Shown: positions 1 through 63,135 of the stretch, piece by piece
Position numbering within the stretch: position 1 is the stretch's first letter
How the letters are laid out: each line of letters begins with the position of its first letter
Source of the DNA: Antennarius striatus
Taxonomy: Eukaryota; Chordata; Actinopteri; Lophiiformes; Antennariidae
Reading direction: 5' to 3'
NCBI RefSeq assembly: GCF_040054535.1
Contig: NC_090778.1
Span: forward strand, 15,758,501-15,822,500
DNA: 64,000 bases
Made by a program: the position numbers and the translations under genes
The notes under the pieces: model-generated
What the model was told of the DNA's origin: nothing
The model's database searches: none
Seen by the model: the letters and a program-made list of their open reading frames with translations, nothing else

Positions 1-1185
1 AGGGTTTTGGGTGTTTTTTGGCTTAAAAACAGTGCAAATATGTAAAACAAAATCCAACTGTTATGTTTGAATGTTAAACGTACTGTTATCTTATTGTTTA
101 ACATGTTGGTCTTTTAATAGTGATAATATGGTGAAACTATATTATTACTATTTTACCGGATTTTTATGGAAAATGAGTGAATGATCCTAATTGAACCATT
201 AACTGAAAGAGGTAAGGAACAACATTGCACTAAATATTGATGGAATACTACGTTATGGAGTTATTAATGACATATAAACAATACTTGAAGGAATTCTTTC
301 TGGTTTTGGACAACTTTTGGGTATATAAACATGCAGTGGGTCAAATTGACCCACAACATCAATGTCGTTAGTGACAGATGAACGTAGAAGGAGGGTTAGA
401 TGGCTCGTTTTCCTCTCCAGTGATGTTCAGTCTAAAAGAATGGGACTTATTCCCATTATATTTCATTTCAAACACCTAAAAAAAAAAATGTTAGCGACCA
501 ACCATCAGAGAAGGCACACATGAAGAGGAAGAGGCCCGATGGGGGACAAAGATTCAGCCGTCAGCACCTCAGAAAATAACTGATGGTTAATTTGACCCAT
601 ATAATGTGTTTGTTTAAAAGAAGCGATAATAAGGACAACTATAGAAACCATACAGCACACTGACTCAACGATTCTTGCAATAGATACAAATTGTATGGAT
701 CAATTTTCAGCATCTTCAACCTGCAGGTGATTTTTTTTACCCTTTGGATTGGGGTTTCGTGTCCAAATGTTGGTTAGCTGTACAGACATATATGCAAAAC
801 ACAGCAATGAAAAGTAGAAAATGTATAAAGGAAAATAGTAATTTTATAAATGTATACATCATGCATTAACAAATGCAGTTGCATTGATGGAGGTAGATAA
901 AGATGTAGAGGTAAGAGGGCATATAGATGTTGCTTTGGAGAGTAAGTACTGAGCATGGCTAAAAGTCTGAAATTGGATGCGAGGGTTTCTGTGTGCTTAG
1001 AATTAGTGTATACAGTACAGAGTACGAGGTGAAAGGAAGGAGTGGCAGGATGCGACTGATCTCCTCGTGTTACCCGTCCAGTCATACGGATTGGAGCATC
1101 TGGCTTGGCCGTTAGGGTTCTCCACAGTTAGTGGGAGGTAAGGATTGCGTCCCTTCATGCAGCTGTCTGGAGTTTGCAGTCGGGT
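1..1185. other. sbspon 3' side: no gene recognised
   Basis: AT-rich; it should hold the sbspon 3' UTR. I saw no clear canonical poly(A) signal and no conserved frame. Confidence 0.5.
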
Positions 1186-11518
<10,333 letters not shown>

Positions 11519-11547
11519 GACGGAAACTTGTCAGGGTTCACTTCTTC

Positions 11548-11548
<1 letters not shown>

Positions 11549-11590
<42 letters not shown>
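11549..11590. repeat. (CA)n in the sbspon 5' flank
   Basis: Pure CA tract about 30 bases upstream of the sbspon start codon, so in its 5' UTR or core promoter. Confidence 0.95.
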
Positions 11591-11595
<5 letters not shown>

Positions 11596-12819
11596 AGTCG
11601 GTTTGCTTCACTTTGGATGGTGGTCAAAAAATACAATAACCTGTCGTATTTTCTAAATGAAATTCAAGTCCAAAATAACCTGGGTATCGACCCCAGGATC
11701 GAACACCTGATGCGTAAAAGTGGAGCCTGTGTGCGCACCAGCGCTCCTCCGTCCCTCTGTCGGACACCTCCCCTCAGGACTACTGCTGGCTATTAGGAAA
11801 GACGGCCCCCCCCCTCCTCCTTTCTCTCTTTCTTGCTCACTTGGTTGCGCAATTAACAAGAAAAGTGCCATTACAAAATGTCTTCTGATTCTCTTTTGGA
11901 CCACCTCCCAAATTCTAGAGGGTGTTTATTTCTTTGACGAGAAAACAAAATCTTTACAAGCGAGTTTAAAGGCATCGTTAATTACTGGCGTCGTTCCTTC
12001 AAAACTGGGTCAACAACTAATCAAAGAAGCCGAAATATTATCGACACCCGCATGATTGTAGAAAAAAAAAATATCGAAAATTGTCCGATCCTTTCTTAAA
12101 AAAACAAAAAAAACAAATTCAGCACCTCAGACAGCGGCGCGACCGCCTCAAACTGAAAACGGTAAATAAAAGTTTACGCAAAAAATCTGATGATGACGAT
12201 CTGAGATCCATTTAGAGCAGCTGCAACAAAATGTTCTCCACCCATCCCGTAAATCTAAGGGCATCCAGCCGTCACAGAGAACAAATACCATTACTCACAC
12301 CTCACTGAGCGGGGATAGTGTAAGCAAACGACAATAGACAGTAAAGCTCCATTCTTTGGTGAAAGTAGTCCGACTGAAGACCAGAGAAGAAAGGATGATC
12401 GTTATTTTAACCCTTTTTTTTTTTGGTATCGTTCTTTTTCCACAAATGCAAGAATTGTTCTGAAATCAGGAAAACTAAACTGTTTTTTTGTTTTTTTGTT
12501 ACAAGGACAGTTTTAAAAAAAAACTTCAGCTGTCGGGTTTGTGGACCTTGATAAAGAAATGTCTGAGCTATCCTTATTCCGGCATTAGAGAAGGGAAGAG
12601 GAGGCAGTGATGATGTTAGGATGGAGGGAAGTCTGAAGGTTCTTTTCCAAAGCCCTTTTGTGTAGAAAACGACGAACAAGGAGGAAAGTCACTCTTAATT
12701 TACCGCTTCTGATCCTATAGTTTTTAAGGAAATCTGTATTTATTTCTTACATTTGTTTGAAAGCACCCAATAGGAAAAAAAAAGATCCCATGTTTCTCAA
12801 GACGCAACGCAGACGCACG

Positions 12820-12821
<2 letters not shown>

Positions 12822-12862
<41 letters not shown>

Positions 12863-12887
12863 ACACACACACACACACTCACACACA

Positions 12888-12934
<47 letters not shown>

Positions 12935-12967
12935 CTTCTCACGACAAACACTGAAGCACCAGGTATT

Positions 12968-13045
<78 letters not shown>
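12822..13045. repeat. Opposed (CA)n and (TG)n arrays
   Basis: (CA) at 12822-12927 with a few CTCA units, a 43-base spacer, then (TG) at 12971-13045. Confidence 0.95.
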
Positions 13046-13054
<9 letters not shown>

Positions 13055-14696
13055 CAGAGAGACAAGCAGTCTGAAACAGAGAGGAGAGACAAATACTGTA
13101 GTTGAAACGATTTACTTGAGCATCAACCAAAAGTGCGTTCCAATGCGTTCCCTGTTACTCCTCTACCTGACCCCTACGGTTTCTCCCAACAGGATCTCTA
13201 CTAACCAAAAGGGCAGAGCCACATATACAGTAAATGAGTGAGGAGGGGGGGCAACAGGCTGCATGCTGTCATGTTTACAGATATTTGACTTAATGAGATT
13301 GGAAATGTCCAAAACAAAAGACTTTAATTTGAACGAGGACAGAAGGAGAGACAATGTTTACTACACAAACGTCATCATAAAGAGCTGAGTCAGCAAAGTC
13401 TGATTACTGTACCTCTAACAATTACAGAATTTCCTCCCTATTTCACATGAACATAATTTACATGATCAAACATAAAATAGAAAACAGAACATTATTTCAG
13501 TAATAGTTAAATCCATTTATATTTTAACATACATTTCTCGTAATACACATTGATTATGAATATTCGTATGAATAGAGATGATCCTGTTATTGTAAAACCA
13601 ATATGACTGAACAACAGAAATCTCAGAGAGATGATTAAAGTCATAAATGTGTAGAGATTACCTTACTTCTTATGAAACAACAAACAAACAGTAAAAGGCA
13701 CATGAGTGGCAAGTAAAAGCAAAGAATAAATGAAACACTGCACTGACAGAACAGTGATGATTTATAGGACGTTATTCTCATCTTTGATGACTGATTGCTT
13801 CACTGTAAATTAAGCAGATTCCACACAACTTCTGGTCCACAACTAAAAGTGATTGGAATCGGCTTCAAATAAAATCAGAGGACAAATAACCTTACAGGTG
13901 TAGGAACTTGTTGTTAGGATGAACAGTACAACTTCCACTTCATGGGAAGAAGAGGTCTCAACTTTATTCTGTCTGTATGACTCGGTGTTGGCGGGTCATT
14001 TAGACTCACAGTGAAATACAGCAATAAAAGATATTCCTAAAATCTTAAAAACACCTGTACACCCTGACAACATGACAGAACACATCTGGACACAGGTGGA
14101 CCATGTTAACAGGACATAGTCCTTCACCTATCTACATATTCAACATTCAAATTTCAATAAATACATTTATCCAGTCATAATATTTGCTGTTGTTTTGTGC
14201 AATTCATTATGCTACTATTACTCTGATCACATTTTTATATTAGTATTACATGTTTAGCATTTGACACATGAAAAATAAATATCATTACTTCAAAAATAAA
14301 TGGGTGGTAAAAGGACTAAACTAGAGTTCAGTAAAGAATCCACACTGTGGATATCTGGCTTATTATGAATGAAATACACCGTTCTCTTAAAGGCATAATT
14401 TTGGAAGTTATTGCAGTTTATGTGACTGTAAACTGCAACCAGCTACAATCTGGCTTGTCTAAATATAAATCCATATCAGGCACAAATAGAAGGGATCCAG
14501 TGCAACGCCTGAATACAGTAAAGATCGGTAAACCTGTTGCTGACAGGAGAGCATGTTCACTGATGGACAGCATGTCACTAAATAGATCTACATAAAACGT
14601 GGGCCATATGGAATTTGTTCATTGTTCCTGTTGGCTGTAATATTCACGCTTATGGTCATTTGTACAATCTGATCATGTAAATCTGGGAATCAATCA

Positions 14697-14702
14697 TTTA
14701 TT
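14697..14702 (-). other. Candidate poly(A) signal AATAAA for slc25a1
   Basis: TTTATT on the plus strand reads AATAAA on the gene strand about 245 bases beyond the slc25a1 stop. It is the first canonical signal I noticed downstream; use is inferred, not shown. Confidence 0.35.
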
Positions 14703-14945
14703 CATTAATCCTACTTGTGATATTGACACTTGGTCTTTCCGTTTCCTCTGTGTTGAGCACCATCACTCTGCAAACACCCCAGCTGTCCAGAGGTGGGCAG
14801 CCTCCTTTCATCTCAGCAGTCTGTCTTCCACTTCCTGTCTAGCATGTGGCACAGATCTAAGTTCAGCTCTCCGTCTGCAGAAGTCAGATCTGTGCCTGGC
14901 GGCTGGAGAGCAGGAAGCCATCGCCCTGACTCCGTCTCCAGCAGA

Positions 14946-31130
<16,185 letters not shown>

Positions 31131-32750
31131 AACTACAAATCTGAAACACCAGTCGACTCTTAAAGTACTTGTATTTAAGAAGCTCAGGTGGATTGTATTC
31201 TTATTTCCTTTTTTTTTTTTCAGGCTCGCAGCACATGGACGCTGTCTAGTGCGCGTTCTTGGATGCGTTTTAGTCTCAGGCGCGTCCGGAGACTCCACCG
31301 GATCAATCTGTTGACAGAGGGCGGACACTGAGATTGTCAAGGAAGTTGGGGTGTGTTATATGCGATAGCTATTTGTAGCCATGGCAACGTTGTATTACGG
31401 CAGTAGCAGAGGACCATAGGTTTGGGGCTGCGACGCTCTGTCTGCACCTGGATGCACCTCCGTGGGGAAGAATGAACACTTAAATCCTTGTTATTAAACC
31501 GTGCGCTCCCATTCATGACTCTTGCAGCAATAATAGCCCAGTCACACAAAGATCAACCCACCAGACAACATCAATCCCAGCCTGATCACCAAAATGTATT
31601 TTGTTCCTGGGACCAACATGGGATGGATATTGAGATGCAACTGAATATTATGACTTCAACAATGTTCATTGTGCAAACTGCGTTTCCTTCAATAGAAGAG
31701 TAAATCCTTGCCATGATTTAAAAAAAATGTACACACACAGAGTGTAAACTTTATTCCTCTTCCTCTACGCATGACTTGTGCAGATAAAGGGACTGCACCA
31801 TTATGCAGCTCAGGTTTTTTGGGACAGAGCTCGGCGTGTCTTTACAGGACTGATGGACAGAACAGGATACAGTCGACTCAACTGTAACCGCTTCAGGACC
31901 CCTCGGTGTCGTTGCCATTAGTAACCTGTTTTAGCATTTCATTCTTTTTGTACAAAAAAAAAATCATTATTCCTTCAAAGACTACAACAACACAATATAG
32001 ACAATACATATGATATTCTATATATTTGAATTATTTGATTGGTTAGGTATTTCAATGCATCTTAAATTATACACTTTTAAATACACCGATAATTATTTTT
32101 GATCAACTGGAGCCGGGATGTCAGCTAATGCATCTTCATCTGCTCAAATCTGCTGGAGCCTCTTCGTCGTCTTCTGTTAGTCGGATCAGAAAGTTACTGA
32201 ACATCACTTGTTTTTTGACACAACATTAGTAACACATGGCATACATGAGTGTAACATGGAAATTGTGCTCCTGGTTGTAGCTTTATAGTTTGGCAGCACA
32301 TGCACAGACTAAAGCTTATAGCTTGCTTTCCTTCATTCTTCATCTTTTTTTCTTTTTCTCTCTCTCTCATCTTGAAACTCCTGACGTCCTTATCAAATTC
32401 CAAAAGTTGAGATAAAACACTTCTGACCCAGAAACTGTACGAGGTTGCGAGGGAGTGTAATTTTCATTGAGTGCCTAATGGTTTGGTGACGTATCCCTTG
32501 GAGGTTTTTTGGAGGCTACACACAAAGAATGTGCAGCAACCTCAAAAACAAGTGTTCTCAGTCCGTATGCAGCAAACACTTAGTACCTGTTGCGAGAGGA
32601 CAAACAAAACTATCGTACAGTAAATGTTCTTCCAATTAGAGCATGAAACAGCAGAGAGAGTAGACATTTACAGATGAGCCTGTATTTTTGCCACCTCTTT
32701 AAAGAAAATAAGGCAGAAGCAGTGCTTTAGGAGGGAGGAGGAGACACACA

Positions 32751-32782
<32 letters not shown>

Positions 32783-33271
32783 TCCCCCTCTCCTCCTCAG
32801 TGTTACAGTTTCTTCCTCATCAGTGCGGAAAAGGAAAAGAAAAACTGTTCTATGTTTGATAAAGTCTAAATCAAACAGCAAAAGGACAGAGTGGTTTGGC
32901 GTAACCTAGGTGACCGTCAGTATGTTAACTCCTCTTGCAGTTGAAGGGCGGCTTCATGCTGTGATGATCAATGAGGTGGCGACTGTTTGACATCCAGGTT
33001 ATAAGGAGAGAAGAAGAGGAGGAAAGGTCCAACACGCTTGATGCCATCATAAAATGTGTGTGTCTGTGCGTGTGTATGTGCGTGTGTAGAAAGCAGAGAT
33101 GAAGTGTCCATATTGCCGTTTCAGTCCGTCTCATTTGGAGCAAAGGCCCAGGCGAGTTTCTCTGCGGTACGTTGGCCAGTGGCGACCCAGGGGTGATGTG
33201 GGTCAATTTGTTTTTTTGGGGTGTGAGTGTGTGTGAGGATGTCTGGGGCGGGAAAAAGCGGTGTCAGGTCT
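31131..33271. other. Intergenic gap, slc25a1 to clathrin
   Basis: 2.1 kb holding the slc25a1 promoter side (GC-richer near 31.0-31.3 kb) and the clathrin 3' UTR. A TTTATT at 31750-31755 (AATAAA on the gene strand) is a possible poly(A) signal. No further gene seen. Confidence 0.55.
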
Positions 33272-57111
<23,840 letters not shown>

Positions 57112-57634
57112 TTCTGGAGGATTTATCTCTCTGATGAAGCCGTGAGGAAGGAAAGGGGAAGGGGACGGCAGGACGATTAGAGGTGATCTGACTCAGATGT
57201 ACCCCAAACGTCCCCAAAAAAAAAAAAAGTCTGATATGACGGTCAGCAGTGGGTGGTCTGCGTGGCTGCGTCTGAATCACACGGATCCACTGACTGCTCC
57301 CATTCAGTAGCCCCTCTGGAGCGGTCCTGACTCACAAACCCCGCGCCTCCGCTAAGAAAACTAGTCCACTCCTACTACTCCGTAGCGCCTTGCGTAAGGC
57401 CGTTCCTCACGGAGTCATGTAAGGAAACAGGAATGTTTTTAAAAAAAAAGAAAACCGGCTTTGAGTTATTCTAAGTAATCAACACGAAGCAACCGTTAAT
57501 TTTAAGTTTAGTTAGAGCTGTCAACAGAAGCGGTGGGACGCGCTCTGTGTAGCCCTCCGCCACGACCCCTTCCCCCCTTCCTTTACTCCAACTTAGAAAT
57601 CTGGGTTTGAGACGAGCGCCCCACCTTCGAATTG

Positions 57635-57647
57635 TCCACACACACAC

Positions 57648-57722
<75 letters not shown>
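57635..57722. repeat. (CA)n upstream of the clathrin gene
   Basis: CA tract with one G interruption, about 525 bases upstream of the clathrin start codon. Confidence 0.95.
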
Positions 57723-57725
<3 letters not shown>

Positions 57726-57835
57726 ACTTTTAAGTGGATGACGCATAGTTCTGTGTCGGTAAGAACAGCTGCTGACGTTTGAACGCGCCCTGTTCTGATC
57801 TCCAGGTGCAACATGTAGGTACAGTACTCTGCTTT

Positions 57836-57917
57836 CACCATCATCACCATCATCATCATCACCATCATCACCATCATCATCATCATCATCACCATCATCA
57901 TCACCATCATCATTACC

Positions 57918-57948
<31 letters not shown>

Positions 57949-58031
57949 CCATCATCATCATCACCATCACCATCATCATCACCATCACCATCATCATCAT
58001 CATCATCATCATCACCATCATCACCATCATC

Positions 58032-58063
<32 letters not shown>

Positions 58064-58071
58064 CATTATCA
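57836..58071. repeat. (CAT/CAC)n trinucleotide array
   Basis: About 236 bases of CAT and CAC triplets with isolated variants. The poly-His, poly-Met and poly-Asp frames it creates are not genes. Confidence 0.95.
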
Positions 58072-59224
58072 TAGTCATTGTGGTTTCCTTTTCGCCCTGT
58101 GTGCAGCACATTGCGTATAACTGAGAGAACATGCAGGGAGATGAGTTTAAAACACTCTACTTTTACTATGTGTTGTATTTACATTTCTATTATATTTACA
58201 AAATATGATTCTGGCCTCATACAATGTTGAATTGACAAATTGAGATGTGGGCACATAGCTGAAATGGGTACTATCAGTAACTAACTATTTATATTTATTT
58301 AGACAATAATCTCCCAGCTTTTATTATTCAGAGAAAACTTGTCCTTAATTCAGAAGCCTATACCAAGTGTGTATTTCAATCACAATGTGGCTCACACTGA
58401 CATAATCAAGATCATCTTGGCAGTCTTTCACACACAATACAGTTTAAGCTTTTTCAACATTTAAGGTGATTAGGTTTAACATAGAAGTTGTTGGGTTAGG
58501 TGTTGTGCAGATATTTATGAATACACCAGCTGATCACCACACAAAGCTGTAACATGCTTACGATATAAAGTCACTGTATATTCAAGAGTTATAAAAACAC
58601 AAAGCTGCTTATGTAAAAATTTGCTTTCTTTCTGAAAAGAACAAACTGTATTTTATTTCATGTTAATGTTTATTGATCATCTCAGTGTAATTAGTTACAA
58701 AAAGCAAACTTTAAACTGAAACAACATTTTTTTTAAAAAGTGTGCATCATAAATTTCACAGGTGATGTAACTGACTTGTACAGCATGTCACACCCACTGA
58801 ATCAGTGTGTCCTCCATCAGCGTGGATTAGAGCATTAATCCTCCCCCTCATGGGGTGTCATCCGATGGGATGGGAGCTCAGTCTTGTGTCAGTGCTGTTG
58901 AGATTGTGGGGGATGCCCATGCTGCTGCAATCACTCAACATTCCCAAGGCCTTTCAATAGGGTTGGGGGCAAGGGGGGTGTCATCGTTGGCCAGTTCACA
59001 ATTCTGATGTCATTGTGTTTCTCTATTCCTGTGGCACTGGTGTGCGTTCTTGAAATACTTTTCTTTCCAGTCATTGTGCTTTTGTAAAGTTGTTTGTTGC
59101 TTTAATAAGAAATTGATCATTTGTGATGAGTTGCATAAAACGGAATAACAAAAACCAAGTTTAACCAGGCGGGGTAGGTCAGGGTACCTGAAAGTAGTAC
59201 CTGACTAGTGCATAGACTGGTGCA

Positions 59225-59570
59225 TATGGAGAAGGCCGGTGTAAGACCATAGATCAAAACTAGTGCAGAGGTTGATCAAAGCACTAGCTCTGATCCAGGT
59301 CTTACACTGTCGTTCTCCCGCATCTTTCTATCTTATCCGATTCCTGAGTGTACAAAAGTTTAACTTTGACCTTGACCTAGTTTTCTCAAGGTCAAGGTCA
59401 TCATCTCATTTTCATCCCCTTTGTCGCCCGAGTAATGTGCTTTTTTTTCATCTTTCTATCTGCAGCGGTTGTGACGATATTTGGTGGACTAACAGACAGA
59501 CGAACGGATGAACACACAAACGCTGACAATTACAATATATCACTGCTTTGAAGCAGGATGTTAACGAGTA
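59225..59570 (+). repeat. Interspersed repeat with nuclear-receptor-type half-sites, copy 2
   Basis: Matches copy 1 through CTTGACCTAGTTTTCTCAAG, TCATCTCA-TTTCATCCCCTTT, TCATCTTTCTATCTGC and CAATTACAATA-ATCAC. It contains the perfect 12-base inverted pair TGACCTTGACCT (59367-59378) and AGGTCAAGGTCA (59389-59400), and a decayed version of the copy 1 foldback at about 59247-59310. Confidence 0.65.
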
Positions 59571-60261
59571 CACTATGATGAAAATATGACTTTGAAATTG
59601 GTACTGGCAGAAAATATATCTGATGTTTTTTAGGTTGCTGTGTTTTAGTTCAGTTTGTAATAATAGCATAAATTTAGTTTACATATTTAAAATCATAATT
59701 TCTTTAGACATTGCCGGGAACATCCAGTCTGAATCACCAGAAATAATTTGACACAATTTCCTTTTCACCAGCTGTTAGCTGAAGTCATGCAAGTATTGCT
59801 AAAATGTTGACATGGAACAACACAGGAGAATCTGTCAGAAACTAATAAGCCTAAAGTATTGTGATTATTTTAGTTTACAAAAAAACTTTTTTTCAGAATT
59901 AATGCTATAGTACTTCCAAAAATAAGTCAAGTGTGACCAAACCTCTCATCTTCAGAATTATACATGCAGTACACTGTAGGACTGAGTTTTATTTTCTACC
60001 AAAAAACTAGCTGGGTTTTTAACTTCTTTGGGTGTGTTTACACTGAGTTAAATTAATGATGCATTCATTAAAAACAGAAAAGAAGTAAACTTTGTCATGT
60101 AAAACTCTCAGAATTGGGCCAATTATTTTGTTAATTCAGAAGAACAGGGTACGCAGGGTGAATCAACTGGTTTGTGCTGCTCTCTACTGTTATGATCTAT
60201 GAAGGACACATGTGCTTTAGACTTGAGTAAACCTTGACGTCTGACATTTAGAAAGAAGGAA

Positions 60262-60607
60262 TCACATATTTCTTTTCCCTCTATGGGGAAATTATCTTTA
60301 CACTCTTTTTAATGGTTGAACATGCATTTTACAGTATATGCGAGTACAGGTCCCTGAAACATACACATACCAGGGGCCTGTAAGCATGCGATTAATACAC
60401 ACAGTGGGGTAGCGACTTCTTGGTGCGCCCCAAATGAGCAGCTTGTAAAAGGGATGGTGTCTTGTTCAAGTGCGCCTGGTCAGTGCTCCGGAGGTGAGCT
60501 GACACCCCCTACTGTCAACATGCACTCCAAGGATGGCTGGTCGGGAATTGAACCACTGATCTCTGATTATAGAGCACCCACTCTACTGACTGACCTACTG
60601 CCACACA
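60262..60607 (-). repeat. Old, diverged SINE family B copy
   Basis: Shares with 27733-28162 the blocks CAGGGGCCTG, CAAATGAGCAGCTT, GAGGTGAGCTGACACC and a B-box-like GGTTCAATTCCC (minus strand, near 60554-60543). It is more diverged and has no expanded CA tract. Confidence 0.65.
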
Positions 60608-61392
60608 GAGATTTCCCGCACTTCTGATGTTTATAGCTTGAAAAATTAAAAATTTCAGTTATTCACAGAAAAGATCTAATGAAAAAACAGAGATCACCCA
60701 GGCACTAGTTAATAACACTGATATTATTAATAGATACTAAAAATAATGTTATTAACTAATGCCTTAGTCACTGGACATAAGGAAATTTCCACAGTAGAAA
60801 AGAACATCACATTTCTCAGCGATAGTCCATTTTTATAACTTTATTGTCTTTTGTCACACATCAACTCTCTGGTAAAACATGTTTCTTTTTTTTTCTTATT
60901 AGATTAGATGAATTTAAATAATCCACACATGTCATTAAAAGTTTTTAAAAATTATGCATACTCTGGAACGTTTCACTAAAATGGGTCCACACACACTGAA
61001 GTGAAATTTCTCCAACATTCTGAGGATGTGACTGAGAAGGAAGCCTGTTTAAAGTCACAGTGACATCTAGTGGATTCTTTTTCTTTTCTTTTCTTTTCTT
61101 TTTTTAAACATGTACATAACTCAGCTGAATAGTGAGGCTGCCCAATCTGTTTACCTAAAACTTTATTCAAGAAGGAATAGTAACTCAAAATGTGCTCTAT
61201 CAAACACTTGAGGAGAACGTTACACAGTTATAATAGCAAAAACAAAAGTCTATCATTGGCTCCAGTGAAAAAGCATGTTGCTCACTTCGTGTATGTTGTC
61301 ATGACTCTCTGTCATATTGTAAACTACAACTACAAGTATTTTATAAGGTTGGATATTTTACATTGAAAGACAGTAGTTCTAATTTAGTAAAG

Positions 61393-61833
<441 letters not shown>

Positions 61834-61865
61834 CCCACTGTTTGGTGTTTATGGACACACCACAC

Positions 61866-61927
61866 TTATTTTTTCACTCTTGATTACTACATACTTAAGC
61901 ATGCGTATATGTGTGTACTGGCCACTG

Positions 61928-61975
<48 letters not shown>

Positions 61976-61980
61976 GTACG
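61866..61980 (-). repeat. Fragment of SINE family B, 3' half
   Basis: Near-identical over about 70 bases (CACTCTTGATTACTACATAC, then AAGCATGCGTATATGTGTGT) to the interior of the copy at 27733-28162, ending in a short (CA)n at the same point after CACTGAAA. Confidence 0.65.
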
Positions 61981-62580
61981 ACAGGAACCTCGAATAAAGT
62001 ACTCTGATGGTTACTGGACGTGAACAGTCAATACTGTGTATGTATACAATTCTCAAAAATTTTATTTTTGACTGTCAGTATAATTAAAATCAAAGATATT
62101 AAACAAACAAACTGTGGCAAAGACACACATCAAATCTCTTTTGGAACAGGACAAAAGTTTTGGTGCAAAGTTTGGTGGCTGTTGTAGATCAGTTTGTAAC
62201 TGCAGAAACCACTGACATGAAACTATTGACATGAAACAATCTACATGTCAGCAGCATCAAATGTATTTATCCACCATCAGGAATGCGTTCCCTTAATTCC
62301 AGAAACATAGTGACATAAATGGCTCGTCTTTAAGTATTACTAACATGATCACAAATCCGGAGAGTCCCTTCATCAGAACCTTAAGAACTCTGACCTTTGG
62401 CATTTAATGTTAAAGCTGCTCTCATGCTGTCTATCCCGAATAAAATAAAACAGTACCGGCCACATATAGTAACTAGTAGTGATACTGTACTACTAGGGCA
62501 ACACATTGTGAATTAATCAATGTTCAAACTATTTGGTTATGAATAAAATTCAGCATGAAAATGCTCGACATAGAGTACAC

Positions 62581-63095
62581 TTAAGGGTGTGCAGGATGGG
62601 TTAAATACACCTTGTGTTTGGATTGGCTCTTGCTGTCGATCAGAAGCAGGTAGTTATTCCTGTGGTGGGAAATAATCTCATCAAGAGAGCCAAAAATCTG
62701 AAAAAGTGAGACAAAACGGGAGATGGCAGTTAAATAAAAAGCCTAAAAATCCTCTCCTTTCCTTCACTTTACATCCTATCTAATTATTCCTCACCTCTTC
62801 GTTCTTCTTTCCCTCTTTTCCAAGGGCGTAGGCTCGCGTCTCCTCCAAGAAGCGAACAGGAATGTTGTACACCTTCTGCTGGTAGAGCACAGCCAGGGTG
62901 TATGGCTGCCGGGCGCTTTGGCCCGAGCTTTGTCGGATGAGAAAGGAGCCATCCTACAGTGAGAGGCAAATCAAGGAACATTTGAGCAACTATACCATGA
63001 GAAACAATAAATAAACAGGGTTGGGGCAGAAAAAATTATGGGCTTGGTTTAAAGTAAAAATGTTCCTGCCTTTTTTTGTTTTTAGAAAGTGTCGG

Positions 63096-63135
<40 letters not shown>

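Larger units (their letters stand above)
11519..14945. other. Intergenic gap, sbspon to slc25a1
   Basis: Holds the sbspon promoter side with a CA tract, the opposed CA/TG arrays at 12822-13045, and the slc25a1 3' UTR at the right. No further gene seen. Confidence 0.6.

Noticed and set aside
57779..58120. A 113-aa poly-histidine frame and its poly-Asp and poly-Met shadows
   Set aside because: A pure product of the CAT/CAC array, open in all frames.
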